DNA of 64,000 nt from Nocardia rhamnosiphila NBRC 108938. Lineage in GTDB: Bacteria; Actinomycetota; Actinomycetes; Mycobacteriales; Mycobacteriaceae. Positions within the stretch are counted from its first letter, which is position 1. Each line of letters starts with the position of its first letter. Shown piece by piece: positions 8,003-16,453 of the stretch. The DNA lies in contig NZ_JOAJ01000001.1 of NCBI RefSeq assembly GCF_000720425.1, positions 1,364,001 through 1,428,000 of the forward strand, read 5' to 3'. The notes under the pieces are model-generated. The model had not been told where the DNA came from, ran no database searches, and saw nothing but the letters and a program-made list of their open reading frames with translations. The translations under genes were made by a program, and so were the position numbers.

Positions 8003-8835
8003 GGTCGCGCGTCCTTCTCGTTGTCGTGCGCAGTGATATCGGTGCCGCCGACGGCGGCGGTGAGGTTGTCCAGCACCTGCTGCCAGCCGGTTTCGATTCC
8101 GGCGATGAACGGCACTGCTTCGGTGTCGGTGTCGGTGAGCGTCAGACCGAGCCGCAGGCGGGTGCCCTCCGCGGCCCGGGTCAGAGTCAGGTCGTAGTGC
8201 CCGGTGAACAGGACCGCATCCGCCGGGTCGCGAACCGACAGCCGGAATTCCAGCCGCTCGGGCTCGGCTGCCGCGGTGACCTCGCCCGCCGAGCGGTAGC
8301 GCCGCCCCTCGGCATCGCGATAGTCGAGGACGACGCGGCCGCGCGGGGCCGGCTCCAGAACGCAGTCGGTGACCGTCATCGGCGACGGAGCCCACCAGGA
8401 CCCGAGCAGGTCCGGCTCTACCCAGTACCGCCAGACGACGTCGCGCGGTACCGGGAGCATCCGATCGAAGCAGAAGCTGCGCCCGTCGGCCCACCGGTCC
8501 CGATCCGCTCGCGTGGCTTCGGCATCGATCGCGGCGCGGTAACGCGCGATCACCTCACGCTCCCCCGCCTGCGCCCCGGCGGTATCGACCAGCTCCGCGA
8601 GGCGCCGCGCGAAGGCTTCCAGCGGCTGCGTCTCGATGGCGTAGACCCGCCGCTGCCCGAGCGGGAACACCGCGACCAGACCGGCCTGGGCGAGAGTCCG
8701 CAGATGCTTGGTGGTCTGCGGTTGCCGCAGACCGGTCAGCTCGGCGAGCTCACCCACCGACCGCGGGCGCTCTGCCAGCAGCTCGATGAGACGCCACCGC
8801 GCCCCATCCCCCAATGCCGAGGCGATCCGATCCAT
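7999..8835 (-). CDS. ArsR-type HTH fused to SRPBCC (AHSA1-like) domain
   Basis: 278 residues. Residues 1-90 form an ArsR winged helix (ALGDGARWRLIELLAERPRS, then ELAELTGLRQPQTTKHLRTL). There are no metal-binding cysteine pairs, so it is not a metal sensor. Residues about 125-270 are an Activator of Hsp90 ATPase-like START fold (VWRYWVEPDLLGSWWAP) with a hydrophobic ligand pocket. Fusion of repressor and lipid-binding fold suggests direct ligand sensing. The gene leads a two-gene minus-strand operon with the DHFR-like protein. The AT-rich stretch 8838-8880 upstream (AGTGAATATTCAAG) includes GAATATTC and probably carries operator and promoter. Confidence 0.87.
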   Translation of the reverse strand: MDRIASALGDGARWRLIELLAERPRSVGELAELTGLRQPQTTKHLRTLAQAGLVAVFPLGQRRVYAIETQPLEAFARRLAELVDTAGAQAGEREVIARYRAAIDAEATRADRDRWADGRSFCFDRMLPVPRDVVWRYWVEPDLLGSWWAPSPMTVTDCVLEPAPRGRVVLDYRDAEGRRYRSAGEVTAAAEPERLEFRLSVRDPADAVLFTGHYDLTLTRAAEGTRLRLGLTLTDTDTEAVPFIAGIETGWQQVLDNLTAAVGGTDITAHDNEKDARP

Positions 8836-8868
8836 GATCCCGAGTATTCACCAAAGTGAATATTCAAG

Positions 8869-9711
8869 TCAAGGAATATTTTCCTCTTCCCAGGCTTTCC
8901 GCAAGACAGCGGCCGCCATCTGCGCGAACTCCCGCACCCGCCGCTCGCGCCGGTTCTCCGGCACCGCGACGCAGATCTCGACAGGTGCGGCGTCCAGCAC
9001 CTGCCGGTAGATCAGGTCGGGCCGCGAGTACGCCCGCGCAACCCCCCGCGGCACCACTGCGATACCGTGGCCGGACGCGACGAGCTCGAACTTCTCCTCG
9101 ATCGATGCCGTACGCCGGACCTGCGCACCGATAGCCGGCTCCCCCGCGAGATCCGCCTCGCGCAGCGGCCGGTCGGCAATCGGCGGCCCGGCGAGCCGAT
9201 GAGCGACCGGCAGGCACGCGACTTTCGGCTCGGTGCCCACCGTGACAGTGCGCAGCCCGGCGCCGTCGAAAGGCCGGCGCAGATACCCGACATCGGCCCG
9301 GCCGTCACGCAACGGCAGTTCCCGTTCCCACCACTTCAGTTGGAACAACTCCACTTCCACCTCCGGCCGGCTCTCGGCGAAAGCCCGCAGGGCCGGGGAT
9401 ACGCGCAACCCGGAGGCGAATCCGACGACGAGGCGCTCCACCCCGCGGTCGACCTCCCGCACCCGCCGGACAGCGGAATCGACGGTGGTGAACAGCCCCC
9501 GCGCCTCCTCGTACAGCTGGGCGCCCGACGGCGTCAATTGCACACTGCGGGTGGTGCGCTCGAGCAGCGTGCAGCCGAGTTCTTGTTCGAGCGCGCGAAT
9601 CTGCCTGCTCAGTACGGGTTGAGCGATAAAGAGGGACTCGGCGGCCCGGCCGAAATGCAGATGCTCCGCGAGCGCGGCGAAGTAGCGGAGCTTACGCAGG
9701 TCGAGATCCAT
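8869..9711 (-). CDS. LysR-family transcriptional regulator
   Basis: 280 residues: an N-terminal LysR winged helix (LDLRKLRYFAALAEHLHFGR, then PVLSRQIRALEQELGCTLLE) and a type-2 periplasmic-binding-like effector domain (about 90-280). It is transcribed divergently from the NmrA-like oxidoreductase at 9782 with only about 70 bases between starts, the classic LysR arrangement in which the adjacent divergent gene is the target. The effector is unknown. Confidence 0.9.
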   Translation of the reverse strand: MDLDLRKLRYFAALAEHLHFGRAAESLFIAQPVLSRQIRALEQELGCTLLERTTRSVQLTPSGAQLYEEARGLFTTVDSAVRRVREVDRGVERLVVGFASGLRVSPALRAFAESRPEVEVELFQLKWWERELPLRDGRADVGYLRRPFDGAGLRTVTVGTEPKVACLPVAHRLAGPPIADRPLREADLAGEPAIGAQVRRTASIEEKFELVASGHGIAVVPRGVARAYSRPDLIYRQVLDAAPVEICVAVPENRRERRVREFAQMAAAVLRKAWEEENIP

Positions 9712-9725
9712 ACCCTGAAGATATC

Positions 9726-9745
9726 AATCCGCTCCAGGAGGTATT
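9726..9745. promoter_or_regulatory. Candidate LysR operator
   Basis: AATCCGCTCC-A-GGAGGTATT is an imperfect dyad centred midway between the divergent LysR and NmrA-like genes. Its position suits autoregulation plus activation of the oxidoreductase. The GGAGG core is too far from either start to be a ribosome-binding site. Confidence 0.4.
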
Positions 9746-9781
9746 GGACGGCGAGCACGGCGCGCACGCAGGGTGGTGATC

Positions 9782-10678
9782 ATGATCGTGATCACCACGC
9801 CCACGGGCGCTATCGGCAGCCGTCTTCTCGGGATCCTCCTCGAACGCGCCCCGTCCCGGTGCGAGGACCTCCGCGTGATCGTGCGCGACCCGGCCAAGCT
9901 CGCCGGCCCGGTCCGCGACCGGGTCGATATCGTCCGTGGCTCGCACGACGACCCCGCCACCGTGGACCAGGCCTTCGCCGGAGCCGACGCGGTGTTCTGG
10001 CTCGTCCCACCGGATCCCACGGCACCGAGCCTGGACGTCGCGTATTCCGGCTTCACCCGCGCCGCGGCCCGGGCGTTCACCGCACACGGTGTCCGGCATG
10101 TGGTCGGAGTTTCGGCCTTGGGCCGCGGCACCCCGGTCGTGGACCGCGCCGGCCTCGTCACCGCCTCACTGGCGATGGACGACCTCATCGCCGGCTCCGG
10201 CGTCCACTATCGCGCGCTCGCGAATCCGTCGTTCATGGACAACGTACTGCGCCAGGTGCATTCCATTCGGGACGAGGGCGTGTTCACCGGCACCCTGGCC
10301 GCCGACCTGCCGGCACCGCTGGCCGCGACCGAGGATATCGCCGCGGCCGCGGCCCGGCTGCTGCTCGACCGATCGTGGACGGGGACCGGTGAGGTTCCGG
10401 TACTGGGCCCACAGGACCTCACCCCCGACGAGATGGCACAGACGATATCGGAGGTGCTGGGCAGGCCGGTGCGCTACCACCGGGTGACACTCGACGACCT
10501 GGCCGCGTCCACGGCGGGCTTCGGCGCCGGCGATGCTTTCGTCCAGGGCATGGTCGATATGATGCGGGCCAAGGACGAAGGCCTCGACAACGGTGTGCCG
10601 CGCACCCCGCAGACCACGACTCCCACCACCTTCCGTCAGTGGTGTACAGCGGTTCTCGCTCCCGCCGTGCTCGCCTGA
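9782..10678 (+). CDS. NmrA/SDR-type NAD(P)-binding protein
   Basis: About 298 residues, an atypical short-chain dehydrogenase: MIVITTPTGAIGSRLLGILL gives the glycine-rich NAD(P) loop at the extreme N-terminus (TPTGAIG), followed by RVIVRDPAKL, a GADAVFWLVPP strand and HVVGVSALGR. The catalytic Tyr-x3-Lys is not evident, as usual for NmrA-like redox sensors and azoreductase-like proteins. The ATG at 9782 is preferred to the GTGs at 9773/9776. Probably controlled by the divergent LysR. Confidence 0.85.
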   Translation: MIVITTPTGAIGSRLLGILLERAPSRCEDLRVIVRDPAKLAGPVRDRVDIVRGSHDDPATVDQAFAGADAVFWLVPPDPTAPSLDVAYSGFTRAAARAFTAHGVRHVVGVSALGRGTPVVDRAGLVTASLAMDDLIAGSGVHYRALANPSFMDNVLRQVHSIRDEGVFTGTLAADLPAPLAATEDIAAAAARLLLDRSWTGTGEVPVLGPQDLTPDEMAQTISEVLGRPVRYHRVTLDDLAASTAGFGAGDAFVQGMVDMMRAKDEGLDNGVPRTPQTTTPTTFRQWCTAVLAPAVLA

Positions 10679-10731
10679 TCACGGCCGGACACCGTCGGCA
10701 GATCATTCGGTGGGCGGACCCGTGAACCGCA

Positions 10732-10759
10732 CCCGCCCGGCTGCCGACGGCCGGGCGGG
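10732..10759. terminator. Bidirectional terminator hairpin
   Basis: CCCGCCCGGC (10732-10741) and GCCGGGCGGG (10750-10759) form a perfect 10-bp GC stem with an 8-base loop between the convergent NmrA-like (+) and TetR (-) genes. It has no T-tract. Confidence 0.6.
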
Positions 10760-10879
10760 CCGCCGGGCACGCGGGCTCTCCACAACCCTTCTCGGACGAC
10801 CGGAGGACAGCGCCGCGCGCCTCGATCCGCAATCACCGGTGGATGCGGCCCGGACCGAAGGTCTCGCGCCCGGCGGCGT

Positions 10880-11500
10880 TCACGGGCGCTCCAAGTAGGC
10901 GACTATGCCGCCGATCAGGGCTTTCAGCGCGTCGTCGAGATCGCCGTAGGTACCCAGGGTGCGTTCGGAGGTGATCCCGCGCATCGCCGCCGGGATGAGG
11001 GCGGCCACCTGCCGCACCTTGTCCGGGTCGAGTTCCATATCGGCAAACGCGCGCTGACAGGCCTTGTCCCAGTTCGGTTTCCACGAGGCCAGTTCCGCGG
11101 CGGTGCGCGGATAGTCGCGCTCGAGTTCGGTGTGCTCGCGGGGCAGGGCGGCGCGCAGTGTTTCGATGGCCAGCGACTCCGGTCTGCGCAGCCCGCCGGC
11201 CATGGCGTCGATCATGGCGGCCACCCGCTCGTGCAGGGTGCCGTCCGGTTTGATCCCGGCGGGCAGGTCGCCGCGCTTGTCCGCGGTGTACCGCAGGACC
11301 GCCGCCCACAGGCCGTCGATATCGCCGAACTGGTACTTGATCACTCCCCAGGTGGCGCCGATATCGCGGGCGATCCGATTACCGGAGACCGCCGCGGGAT
11401 CACCGGTGGCCAGTGAGGCGATCGCCGCCTCGAGCATGCTCTCCCGGGATTGGATCCCACGCCGGTTCGCTCGTCTCCCGCCCACCACCGCTTCCGTCAC
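10880..11500 (-). CDS. TetR-family regulator
   Basis: 206 residues. The HTH spans about residues 18-65 (ESMLEAAIASLATGDPAAVS, GNRIARDIGATWGVIKYQFG). The C-terminal ligand domain is helical and ends LEDALKALIGGIVAYLERP-like. It is divergent from the Rieske oxygenase gene, and a clear inverted repeat lies between them, so it probably represses the oxygenase/dehydrogenase pair and itself. The ligand is unknown, perhaps a steroid or terpenoid substrate judged from the oxygenase. Confidence 0.88.
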   Translation of the reverse strand: MTEAVVGGRRANRRGIQSRESMLEAAIASLATGDPAAVSGNRIARDIGATWGVIKYQFGDIDGLWAAVLRYTADKRGDLPAGIKPDGTLHERVAAMIDAMAGGLRRPESLAIETLRAALPREHTELERDYPRTAAELASWKPNWDKACQRAFADMELDPDKVRQVAALIPAAMRGITSERTLGTYGDLDDALKALIGGIVAYLERP

Positions 11501-11548
11501 GATGGACGACTTTACCCGCCCTGAGCAGGCATATCTAGTTTCACATAG

Positions 11549-11573
11549 CCCTCTTGTAATCTTTCAAAGAGGG
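11549..11573. promoter_or_regulatory. Operator between TetR and Rieske oxygenase
   Basis: CCCTCTT (11549-11555) and AAGAGGG (11567-11573) are perfect 7-bp arms with an 11-base AT-rich spacer. Overlapping CTCTTG/CAAAGAG arms add symmetry. It sits 50 bases from the TetR start and 100 from the Rieske start, matching a TetR autorepressor site. Confidence 0.65.
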
Positions 11574-11672
11574 TTCTATGCTCGGGAGCGCCACGTGACC
11601 GGCGTCATATACCGACGCACCCACGGTGCCGTGGCCGCGCCCGCTACAGCCCTCGATTCCTGGAGGATCGCG

Positions 11673-12698
11673 ATGGCAAAACCACCACTACCGATGGAGC
11701 CGACGGGCTGGTTCCAGGTGGCCTGGTGCCGCGAGATCGGCGTCGGTGCGGTACACCGGATGAAGTACTTCGGCCGCGAAATGGTCGCCTGGCGATCGGC
11801 ATCGGGGCAGATCACCGTATTCGACGCCTATTGCGAGCATCTGGGCGCGCATCTCGGCTACGGCGGCCGGGTGGAGGGCGAGAACCTCGTCTGTCCGTTT
11901 CACGGCTGGGAGTGGAATCGCGAGGGGCGCAATGTCTGTATCCCCTACGAGAGCCACCCGAACAAGGGCCGCCGCCTCCGCGGCTACCCGGTGGTGGAGC
12001 GCAACGAAGGCGTCTGGATCTGGTACGACATCGACGGCCGGCCACCGCATTTCGAGGTCCCCGATATCTTCACCGCGTTCGGCGACGGCAAAACCGCCGC
12101 GGACTACTACCCGCCGGTGCCCACGGCCACGCTGTACCGGCCCGGGCTCGAGCTGCACCCGCAGTACGTCATGGAGAACGGTGTCGATTTCGCGCACTTC
12201 AAGTATGTGCACAAGACCCCGTTCGTGCCGGAGTTCACCCGCCACGATTTCTCCGGGCCCGTCTCCTACGTCGATTTCACCATCGCCTTCGACGAGGGCG
12301 TTGCCGAAGACCAGGTCAACAGTGGTGTCGAATCGATCAACGCCGGACTCGGATGTTCGATCACCAAGAGCTGGGGCATGATCGACAACCGCACCATGCC
12401 CGCGGTCACCCCGGTCGACGACCGCACCTCCGATGTCCGGTTCACCGTGTGGATCGGCCGCAGGCCCGGCGACGAGAGCCCGGAGCCCACCTCCTACGGC
12501 ACGGCGATGGCCGGTTTCGTGATCGAGCAGTTCGAAGCCGATATCCACATCTGGGCGCATCAGCGCTACTCCGACCCGCCCGCGCTGTCGCGCAAGGAAT
12601 ACGCGGGCTTCCGGGCACTGCGCGAATGGGCCCGGCAGTTCTACCCGGACACCGGCGCGGCCGAACCCGCACCGGACGCGAAGGCGGCCGGCGTATGA
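11673..12698 (+). CDS. Rieske non-heme iron oxygenase, KshA-like
   Basis: 341 residues. Rieske [2Fe-2S] ligands are C54-x-H56 and C74-x2-H77. The mononuclear iron triad follows N169-G-V-D172-F-A-H175 with H180. The overall layout and length resemble the oxygenase component of 3-ketosteroid 9alpha-hydroxylase and related ring hydroxylases that work on steroids or terpenes, but substrate assignment is inference. No ferredoxin reductase gene is adjacent, so electrons must come from elsewhere. The ATG at 11673 has GGAGG 8 bases upstream; the long upstream open frame is antisense to the TetR gene. It forms an operon with the dehydrogenase at 12748. Confidence 0.88.
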   Translation: MAKPPLPMEPTGWFQVAWCREIGVGAVHRMKYFGREMVAWRSASGQITVFDAYCEHLGAHLGYGGRVEGENLVCPFHGWEWNREGRNVCIPYESHPNKGRRLRGYPVVERNEGVWIWYDIDGRPPHFEVPDIFTAFGDGKTAADYYPPVPTATLYRPGLELHPQYVMENGVDFAHFKYVHKTPFVPEFTRHDFSGPVSYVDFTIAFDEGVAEDQVNSGVESINAGLGCSITKSWGMIDNRTMPAVTPVDDRTSDVRFTVWIGRRPGDESPEPTSYGTAMAGFVIEQFEADIHIWAHQRYSDPPALSRKEYAGFRALREWARQFYPDTGAAEPAPDAKAAGV

Positions 12699-12747
12699 CC
12701 GCGGGCCCGAACCAGCAGCCCCGACCCGCAGACAGAAAGGCCCATCC

Positions 12748-13833
12748 ATGAGCACCTCCGGCAAGATCCGGGTATTCCAGGTCGCGACCGGCAATCTCGG
12801 CACCGAGATGATCGGCCGCATCCGCGACCATCCGGATCTCGAACTCGTCGGGCTGCACTGCTACACCCCGGACAAGATCGGCCGGGACGCCGGCGAGATC
12901 GTCGGCATCGGACCGATCGGGGTGACGGCGACCGGTACGGTCGAGCAGATCCTCGAGGCGCGCCCCGATGTCCTCACCTTCCATGGCGTCTTCCCCGACG
13001 AAGATCTCTACGAGAAGGTGCTGGAGGCCGGCATCAATGTGGTGACCACCGCGGATTGGATCACCGGATTCCACCGCGACACCAACCACTCCCACCCGTC
13101 GGGGCGCAAGGTCAGTGAGATCATCGGGGCCGCGTGCGAGCGCGGCAATTCCACCTTCTACGGCACCGGTATGAATCCGGGCCTGGCCCAGATCCTCGGG
13201 ATCGTGCACACCGCCGACGTCGCCGCGATCGAGAACATCACCGTCACCGAATCGGTGGACGTCTCCTGTCACCATTCCGTCGACACCTGGAAAGCAGTCG
13301 GATACGGCCGCCCGGTCGACGATCCGGCCATCCCGGACTCGTTGCACAAATACACCGCGGTCTTCGCCGATTCGGTCTACCTGATGGCCGATGCCTTCGA
13401 CCTCGAACTGGACGAGGTCACCTTCCACTACGAGCTCGGCGCCTGCACGAAGGACGTCGATCTGGGCTGGTATTTCCTGCCCAAGGGCTCACTCGGCGCC
13501 AACTACATCAAATACCAGGGTCTGGTCGACGGGGTGCCGCGGGTGGAAACCCATCTCGAATGGCAGATGACCCCGTATACCGACCCCGCGTGGAATATCA
13601 AGGGCTGCTACATCACCCAGATCACCGGCGATCCCAGCATCTACAGCAAACATATGATCTTCCCCCGGAAGGGCTTCGACCTGTCGAATCCGGAGAACTT
13701 CGCGTCGATCGGGATGACCGTCACCGGATTACCGGCCCTCAACTCCCTGCGATCCGTTGTTGCCGCGCGGCCGGGCATCATCACCAGCGCCGATCTCCCG
13801 CTGCGCGCTTTCGCCGGGCGTTTCGCCGGCTGA
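12748..13833 (+). CDS. DapB-like NAD(P)-dependent dehydrogenase
   Basis: 361 residues with an N-terminal Rossmann domain (VFQVATGNLGTEMIGRI, residues about 8-25) of the dihydrodipicolinate reductase/2,4-diaminopentanoate dehydrogenase type, a middle GMNPGLAQIL motif and a large C-terminal domain. Such proteins often accompany Rieske oxygenases and CoA-type catabolic genes in actinobacteria, with substrates mostly undefined. Separated by 49 bases from the Rieske gene on the same strand, so the two probably form a TetR-controlled operon. Confidence 0.82.
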   Translation: MSTSGKIRVFQVATGNLGTEMIGRIRDHPDLELVGLHCYTPDKIGRDAGEIVGIGPIGVTATGTVEQILEARPDVLTFHGVFPDEDLYEKVLEAGINVVTTADWITGFHRDTNHSHPSGRKVSEIIGAACERGNSTFYGTGMNPGLAQILGIVHTADVAAIENITVTESVDVSCHHSVDTWKAVGYGRPVDDPAIPDSLHKYTAVFADSVYLMADAFDLELDEVTFHYELGACTKDVDLGWYFLPKGSLGANYIKYQGLVDGVPRVETHLEWQMTPYTDPAWNIKGCYITQITGDPSIYSKHMIFPRKGFDLSNPENFASIGMTVTGLPALNSLRSVVAARPGIITSADLPLRAFAGRFAG

Positions 13834-13905
13834 GCGGTACGCCACGGGCCCACCGGATCGCCCGAGCGGTCCGGCGCCGGTCACCGGCCGTGGCCCACGA
13901 CGCGC

Positions 13906-14889
13906 TCACTGTGCGACCACCCAGTCGGCAATATCGTCGATGACCTGGACGTCCACATGGTGGGGCCGGGTGTAGTCCGCGGGCAGGGAGAGGCCCTCGC
14001 CGGGGAAGAACATATGGTCCACGGCCGGGTAGGTACGGATCGTCACCCGGGGGCGATCGGCGAGTGCGGTACGCCAGCCGGCCAGGTCCGCGGCCACCGT
14101 CACCTGATAGTCGCGTTCACCCTGGAGGAACAGCATCGGTCGATTCAGGGTCGCGGCCGCCGCGGCCGGGTCGTAGGCGCGCAGGTCCAGCCAGTACGGC
14201 GCGGGCATCCCGAAGGGCAGCCGATCGGCCGGCGTGGTGGGGGAAAGGTCGTCGCTGTCCACCAGTTCCGCCTGTGCCGTGACGATCTCGACCGACGGCA
14301 GGCCGGCAGCGGCCGCCGGATCGACCCGCCCCAGGTGTTCGACGACCCGCACCAGCGACCACTGCAGCGGCACCGTGTCCCCGGCCAGGACGACCAGACC
14401 GGCCACCCCGGGGTCCGCGGCCGCCACCCGCGGGGCGAATCTGCCACCCATACTGTGGCCGACCACGAAGACACGACCGGCGTCGATATCCGGGAGGGCG
14501 CGCAGGTACCTCACCGCCGCCACGGCGTGGGGGACGTATTCGTCGGTGGGTGTGAAGCCGGCCGTCGCGGCAACCGCCTCGGGATGGGCGTAGGTGACCT
14601 TGTCGAATCGCAGCACCACCACCCCGCGACCGGCCAGCCCCCACGCGATGTCCTTCAGGTTCTTGTTCGGTCCGGCGGTGCCGTCCCGGTCGAATGGTCC
14701 GCCGCCGGCGAGCAGTACTACCGCCGGAAACGGACCCGCACCGCGCGGCGCGGTGACCGATCCCGGGACGGCGAACTGCCCGGATCCCACCGTTGTCTCC
14801 CACTCGGTGAATGCCATCGGATCGGCATACTCCGGCGCCCGCCACATCTCGGCCCGTTCCACGATGTCGTCCCTGACCACCCCGGCCAC
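13906..14889 (-). CDS. Alpha/beta hydrolase (dienelactone/peptidase-type)
   Basis: Up to 327 residues. The catalytic serine lies in GHSMGG, preceded by FPAVVLLAGGGPFDRDGT (oxyanion region) and followed by a late acid (LQGERDYQV) and histidine (VDHMFFPGEG). The family includes acyl-peptidase-like hydrolases and esterases. The GTG at 14889 overlaps one arm of the shared operator; ATGs at 14847 and 14817 are plausible alternatives because the fold starts only around residue 30. Divergent from an ArsR-type regulator that probably represses it. Confidence 0.85.
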   Translation of the reverse strand: MAGVVRDDIVERAEMWRAPEYADPMAFTEWETTVGSGQFAVPGSVTAPRGAGPFPAVVLLAGGGPFDRDGTAGPNKNLKDIAWGLAGRGVVVLRFDKVTYAHPEAVAATAGFTPTDEYVPHAVAAVRYLRALPDIDAGRVFVVGHSMGGRFAPRVAAADPGVAGLVVLAGDTVPLQWSLVRVVEHLGRVDPAAAAGLPSVEIVTAQAELVDSDDLSPTTPADRLPFGMPAPYWLDLRAYDPAAAAATLNRPMLFLQGERDYQVTVAADLAGWRTALADRPRVTIRTYPAVDHMFFPGEGLSLPADYTRPHHVDVQVIDDIADWVVAQ

Positions 14890-14911
14890 CTTTCTCTATT
14901 TTGAGAAAGGT
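14888..14911. promoter_or_regulatory. Perfect 9-bp-arm operator of the hydrolase/HTH pair
   Basis: ACCTTTCTC (14888-14896) and GAGAAAGGT (14903-14911) are a perfect inverted repeat with spacer TATTTT. It overlaps the proposed start of the hydrolase and lies 25 bases before the GTG of the HTH gene, so one bound dimer could block both promoters. Confidence 0.75.
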
Positions 14912-14935
14912 AGCACAGATGAGAACATTGCCCTT

Positions 14936-15505
14936 GTGAACTCCCTGGAGCTGCTGGCCCACCCGGTCAGACTGCGGATCGTGCACACCATGTCCGCGGG
15001 CGACGACCACACGACCGCGCAACTGTGCGCGCGGTTGCCCGACGTTTCGAAGGCCACCGTCTACCGGCACGTCGACATCCTCGCTACCGCGGGCATCCTC
15101 GAGGTCGCCGGTGAACAGCGCGTGCGCGGCGCCGTGGAGCGCAGCTACCGCCTGCGCCGGGAAGCGGCGGTCGTCGACCCCGAAACGGCGGCTTCGGCAA
15201 CACCGGAGGACCACCGCGCGATTTTCGCCGCCGCGATGGCCACCCTGCTCGCCGAGTTCAATACCTACCTCGACAGCGGAAACGCCGACCCCGTCACCGA
15301 TCTGGTCGGCTATCGGCAGCATGCGATATGGCTGAGCCCGGCGGAGGTCGCACAGCTGATCGATGAGCTGCGCGCGGTGCTGCTCCCGCGCCTGCGGAAT
15401 CCGCCCGGGCCCGGGCGCGTCCAGTATCTGCTGAGCCCCGTCCTCTTTCCGGTCGGCGGCCGGCCCGCCCCCGATCCGGCGACGGATATCGCGCAGAATT
15501 CGTGA
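14936..15505 (+). CDS. ArsR-like HTH transcriptional regulator
   Basis: About 189 residues. An N-terminal winged helix (NSLELLAHPVRLRIVHTMSA, LCARLPDVSKATVYRHVDIL, then AGILEVAGEQRVRGAVERSY) is followed by a helical domain (about 85-170) as in YdfF-type ArsR/HTH regulators. No metal-binding cysteines are seen. The GTG at 14936 is the first start on this side of the operator. The upstream frame overlaps the divergent hydrolase antisense and is not coding. Likely autoregulated through the 14888-14911 repeat. Confidence 0.82.
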   Translation: MNSLELLAHPVRLRIVHTMSAGDDHTTAQLCARLPDVSKATVYRHVDILATAGILEVAGEQRVRGAVERSYRLRREAAVVDPETAASATPEDHRAIFAAAMATLLAEFNTYLDSGNADPVTDLVGYRQHAIWLSPAEVAQLIDELRAVLLPRLRNPPGPGRVQYLLSPVLFPVGGRPAPDPATDIAQNS

Positions 15506-15577
15506 GCACACCGGCCGGCCCGGCACATCGGACTCCGCGACTACCGGGCCCGAAAGCAGTGCGGCCGGACCGACGAT

Positions 15578-15896
15578 TCAGCCGAAGAGCGCGTGGCAGG
15601 CGGCGTAGCCCAGGGCCGCCGCGACCGACCCGAGGGCGACGCTGAAGGCGGCATAGCCGATCGCGTGCCGGTAGGCGCGCTGTTCGGTCAGTCGCACGGT
15701 CTCGTAGGAGAAGGTGCTGTATGTGGTGAAGGCGCCGCAGAATCCGGTGCCCACGAGCACCGCCCACACGGCCGGTAGCCCACGCCGGTGAGACAATGCG
15801 CCGGCCGCAGTTCGGTGATCACCACCATCAGCGCACCGAGCAGGAAACTGCCGCCGACATTGATGACGAAGACCGTCCACGGAAACCCTCCGGCCG
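15578..15896 (-). pseudogene. crcB: crcB-like fluoride channel, frameshifted and N-terminally short
   Basis: The 3' frame encodes AVLVGTGFCGAFTTYSTFSY, the family signature of the CrcB/Fluc fluoride channel pore, plus the last transmembrane helix. The preceding piece, FPWTVFVINVGGSFLLGALM, is in a different frame upstream (about 15800-15890). The switch lies near 15775-15795. The first helix (normally about 30 residues with a GGALGAVARY-type motif) has no room before the SnoaL-like gene ends at 15944. Two defects make it non-functional unless it is a sequencing artefact. Actinobacteria normally carry two crcB genes, and no second copy is visible here. Confidence 0.8.
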
Positions 15897-15943
15897 GTGT
15901 GGGCCAGCTCCTGCTCCGCGACCGGACGCGACCGAGCCGGGCG

Positions 15944-16453
15944 TCACGAGGCCGGGTACCAGCCGATCCGGCACGTGTCGTCGACGGGCCGGGTGATGGA
16001 CCAGAGGCGGCGGAACCGGGAGGCGGCGATCTTCCAGCGGCCGTCCTCGAGGACGTAGGAGTCCTCGTATTCGCCGGTCGACAGCGTATCGGTGTGGTCG
16101 AGCAGGTTCACCTGACGGAACTGCATGGTCCACTGCCCGGAGGCGGTACCGTCGGCGTGCACGGTGATATCGGGGTGCATCCCGTGGTGCATATCGAGCA
16201 CCACATGTTTCCCGTCGACCCGCCGCAGGGCGATGGATTCGAAGACCGCGGCCATTCCATCCGCGTCCGAAACCCCCAGCTCGCCGTAGTCGAGCACAGC
16301 ACCCTCGGTCACGAAACACGCCCGGAAACGCACGGGGTCCTTGGCATCGCAGGCACGGAAGTAGCGGTGTTTGAGCGCCTTGATCGCCTCGATCGCTTCC
16401 AGCACGGTGAGGCGCTGGGCCGGGTCGGCCTCGGGTGACGGTGATCCGGACAT
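15944..16453 (-). CDS. SnoaL-like/NTF2-family protein
   Basis: 169 residues with the cystatin-like alpha+beta cone: an N-terminal helix pair (VLEAIEAIKALKHRYFRACD), FRACFVTEGAVLDYG, a MHHGMHPDITVHADGTASGQ strand region and a SYVLEDGRWKIAASRFRRL terminus. Members are hydratases, isomerases or bile-acid-dehydratase-like enzymes. Asp and His positions compatible with acid/base catalysis are present but not diagnostic. The gene ends about 50 bases before the crcB remnant. No partner is obvious. Confidence 0.83.
   Translation of the reverse strand: MSGSPSPEADPAQRLTVLEAIEAIKALKHRYFRACDAKDPVRFRACFVTEGAVLDYGELGVSDADGMAAVFESIALRRVDGKHVVLDMHHGMHPDITVHADGTASGQWTMQFRQVNLLDHTDTLSTGEYEDSYVLEDGRWKIAASRFRRLWSITRPVDDTCRIGWYPAS

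Noticed and set aside
14919..14939. Six-codon frame MRTLPL before the ArsR-like gene
   Set aside because: It overlaps the GTG start region and has no separate ribosome-binding site; too short to support.
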